Assembly: GCA_964393605.1 (NCBI GenBank)
Contig: CAYMUL010000015.1
Coordinates: 1-64,000 of the forward strand
Source: CAYMUL01 sp964393605
GTDB taxonomy: Bacteria > Bacteroidota > Ignavibacteria > Ignavibacteriales > Ignavibacteriaceae
Reading direction: 5' to 3'
DNA length: 64,000 nt
The notes below the pieces were generated by a model. It saw only the letters and a list, made by a program, of their open reading frames with translations, was not told the origin of the DNA and ran no database searches. The stretch's first letter is position 1. Every line of letters begins with the position of its first letter. The position numbers and the translations under genes are program-made. Shown here piece after piece: positions 61,980-64,000 of the stretch.

Positions 61980-63407
61980 ATGCCCAAAACATTATCAGAA
62001 TCAGAAAAAATTTTGAAGTTCATTAAGGATAATAAAATTGAATTTGTGGATTTCAAGTTCATGGATATACCCGGACAATGGCAACACTTCACCGTTCCAA
62101 CAACTAATTTTAATGAAGGTTCTTTCGAAGACGGCTATGGCTTCGATGGTTCTTCTATTCGTGGATGGAAAGCTATTAATGAAAGCGATATGCTTATCAT
62201 TCCCGATGCAAATACAATGATGGTTGATCCATTCATCGAACGACCAACTATCTCTCTCATCTGCGATGTGTATGAACCAGCAACAAAAGAAAAATATTCA
62301 CGATGCCCGCGTAATATTGCGCAAAAAGCGGAAAGACATTTAATGTCAACCGGAATTGCAGATACAGTTTATTTTGGTCCCGAAGCCGAGTTTTTCGTTT
62401 TCGACGATGTAAGATTTGATAGCCAACCCAACGCAAGTTTTTATATGGTTGATTCTATCGAAGGCAAATGGAATAGCGGGCGAGAAGAAAATCCAAACCT
62501 CGGATACAAACCTCGTTTTAAGGAAGGATATTTTCCAGTTCCGCCGACTGATTCTCTCACCGATCTTCGAAATGAAATGGTGAATAATTTAATTGCCGCC
62601 GGTATCGATGTCGAAGCACAGCATCATGAAGTTGCAAGCGGCGGGCAGTGCGAAATTGATTTGCGCTTTGCGCCTTTAGTAAAAGCGGCGGATCAACTTC
62701 TTCTCTTCAAATACATTGTAAAGAATACTGCAAAGAAAAATAACAAGACAGTAACTTACATGCCCAAACCAATCTTCGGCGATAACGGAAGCGGAATGCA
62801 CGTTCACACAAGTCTGTGGAAAAATGGTAAACCTCTTTTTGCAGGAAGCGGTTACGCAGGTCTTAGTGAAATGGGGCTTTATTTTATTGGTGGATTACTC
62901 AAACATGCGGCATCGTTACTTGCGTTGACAAATCCTACAACAAATTCTTACAAAAGATTAGTGCCTGGATATGAAGCGCCGGTGAATCTTGCATATTCTC
63001 AAAGAAACAGAAGTGCGTCAATCCGTATTCCGATGTATTCATCTTCACCAAAAGCAAAGCGTGTAGAATTCAGATGCCCCGATCCATCGTGCAATCCATA
63101 TCTTGCTTTCTCTGCAATGTTGATGGCAGGGTTGGATGGAGTAATTAACCGCATCGATCCGGGCGATCCGCTCGATAAAGATATTTATGATATGGAACCG
63201 GAAGAATTAAAACATGTTCCTTCGACTCCGGGAAGTTTGAATGAAGCATTGAAAGCTCTCGAGAACGATCATGAATATTTATTGAAGGGAGACGTTTTCA
63301 CCGAAGATGTAATTTCTACATGGATAAAATATAAAATGGAAAAGGAAGTAAAGCCGATGGCACTTCAACCGCATCCGTATGAATTTTCACTTTATTATGA
63401 TGTGTAA
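61980..63407 (+). CDS. glnA: Glutamine synthetase, type I
   Basis: The 475-residue enzyme makes glutamine from glutamate, ammonia and ATP. Signatures are YGFDGSSIRGWKAINESDM, the catalytic loop GPEAEFFVFD, EAQHHEVASGGQCEIDLRF and KPIFGDNGSGMHVHTSLWKN. DKDIYDMEPEELKHVP holds the tyrosine that is adenylylated in GSI-beta enzymes. A strong AGGAGG site precedes the ATG. A hairpin terminator follows. Confidence 0.97.
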   Translation: MPKTLSESEKILKFIKDNKIEFVDFKFMDIPGQWQHFTVPTTNFNEGSFEDGYGFDGSSIRGWKAINESDMLIIPDANTMMVDPFIERPTISLICDVYEPATKEKYSRCPRNIAQKAERHLMSTGIADTVYFGPEAEFFVFDDVRFDSQPNASFYMVDSIEGKWNSGREENPNLGYKPRFKEGYFPVPPTDSLTDLRNEMVNNLIAAGIDVEAQHHEVASGGQCEIDLRFAPLVKAADQLLLFKYIVKNTAKKNNKTVTYMPKPIFGDNGSGMHVHTSLWKNGKPLFAGSGYAGLSEMGLYFIGGLLKHAASLLALTNPTTNSYKRLVPGYEAPVNLAYSQRNRSASIRIPMYSSSPKAKRVEFRCPDPSCNPYLAFSAMLMAGLDGVINRIDPGDPLDKDIYDMEPEELKHVPSTPGSLNEALKALENDHEYLLKGDVFTEDVISTWIKYKMEKEVKPMALQPHPYEFSLYYDV

Positions 63408-63432
63408 ATAATTTCCTATTTTTTTATTTAAG

Positions 63433-63470
63433 AATCACTTCGTTTCATTCAGAGGCGAAGTGATTTTTAT
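63433..63470 (+). terminator. Rho-independent terminator after glnA
   Basis: AATCACTTCG pairs with CGAAGTGATT around a 13-base loop and is followed by TTTTATTTT. Confidence 0.8.
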
Positions 63471-63500
63471 TTTAGTTCAATTCCCCTCCAAATCAGATCA

Positions 63501-63590
63501 AACCACTTCTTACTCTTACTCTTATTCTTATTCTTCTTCTTACACTTATTTATCTCCCGAAGGGAGACACTTACACTTAATCTTTATATT
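63501..63590. repeat. CTTACT/CTTATT hexamer tract with an internal palindrome
   Basis: The tract is made of CTTACT, CTTATT and CTTACA hexamers interrupted by the hairpin TCTCCC-GAA-GGGAGA. A similar tract lies at 21068-21100. It is noncoding. Confidence 0.6.
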
Positions 63591-63679
63591 ACCGCCCGTG
63601 TAAAAAAATATTTTTTCATCGGGAAGATTATTATTTTTCGTAAAACTAATTAATTCACTCAATAAATATCGGAGTAAAA

Positions 63680-64000
63680 ATGTATAACAGAATAATTGCG
63701 CTGTTGGTCGCATCGATGTGTTTGTTTAATACCGTCAAAGCGCAAAGCGCGAAGGATATAGATATTTCATATCAAAAGTTTGTGCTTAAAAACGGATTAA
63801 GACTCATTGTTCATGAAGATCACAAAGCACCGATTGTAGCAATAAACGTTTGGTATCATGTCGGTTCCAAAAATGAAAAAGAAGGAAAGACCGGTTTCGC
63901 ACACTTGTTTGAACACTTGATGTTCAACGGTTCCGAAAATTTTGATGACGACTACTTTCAAGCACTTGAAAGAATTGGCGCAACAGATTTGAACGGAACT
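63680..64000 (+). CDS. M16-family zinc peptidase, cut by the window end
   Basis: The first 107 residues are visible. A signal peptide (MYNRIIALLVASMCLFNTVK, cleavage near AQSAKD) is followed by the start of the peptidase domain: KNGLRLIVHEDHKAPIVAIN, then HVGSKNEKEGKTGFAHLFEH with the inverted zinc site HLFEH, and LMFNGSENF. Ribosome site GGAG precedes the ATG. The protein is exported to the periplasm; these enzymes often come in pairs of active and inactive subunits, which cannot be judged here because the gene runs past 64000. Confidence 0.92.
   Translation, partial: MYNRIIALLVASMCLFNTVKAQSAKDIDISYQKFVLKNGLRLIVHEDHKAPIVAINVWYHVGSKNEKEGKTGFAHLFEHLMFNGSENFDDDYFQALERIGATDLNGT

Overview
The window looks like a chromosome segment of an anaerobic or facultative member of the Ignavibacteria (Bacteroidota/Chlorobi group). 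The reasons are: AT-rich DNA; a secreted protein with a type IX secretion sorting tail containing YPNPFNP; putative promoters fitting the Bacteroidota pattern TTG-N(about 20)-TAnnTTTG; a sodium-pumping methylmalonyl-CoA decarboxylase operon; and a type II-C CRISPR system whose repeat resembles Bacteroidota II-C repeats. No rRNA operon is present, so the placement rests on gene content alone.

Layout. 0.2-2.6 kb: three tandem paralogous exported proteins, the last one broken. 2.6-5.5 kb: a DUF2461 protein, gene debris including a fragment of an oadB gene, and a T9SS-exported beta-propeller protein. 5.7-12 kb: an operon for succinyl-CoA to propionyl-CoA conversion (mutase, haem-binding protein, epimerase, carboxyltransferase, gamma, biotin carrier and beta subunits). 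12.2-13.1 kb: tRNA-Asn with a duplicated GIY-YIG gene and two broken tRNA copies. 13.2-19.5 kb: SRPBCC protein, LigB-type dioxygenase and a 1,472-residue hybrid sensor kinase. 19.5-31 kb: HAD phosphatase, a 47-residue zinc ribbon, sigma/anti-sigma pair, holA, an NSS transporter with its tiny partner, cyclophilin, uppP, lolA and ftsK. 31-44.6 kb: comB, gcvT, a transaldolase-like aldolase and rng, then the conserved pnp-rpsO-ribF-truB-rbfA-infB-nusA-rimP block. 45-48 kb: a lipoprotein and an isolated pduT/pduS pair from a bacterial microcompartment.

48.1-55.5 kb holds a complete type II-C CRISPR-Cas locus: a tracrRNA on the minus strand, cas9 (1,546 residues), cas1, cas2 and an array of 15 repeats of 46 bp. 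The tracrRNA was found by its anti-repeat, its hairpins and a terminator. Its sequence shows that crRNAs are made from the minus strand, back towards cas2, although the decayed repeats lie at the opposite, far end. Each repeat carries a plausible embedded promoter.

55.5-57.8 kb: three copies of an interspersed noncoding element, a tiny membrane-protein ORF and a lipoprotein. 57.8-61.3 kb: archaemetzincin, a sigma-54 response regulator and a haem-motif histidine kinase in one operon. 61.4-64 kb: an Lrp/AsnC regulator, glutamine synthetase and the start of an M16 peptidase cut by the window edge.
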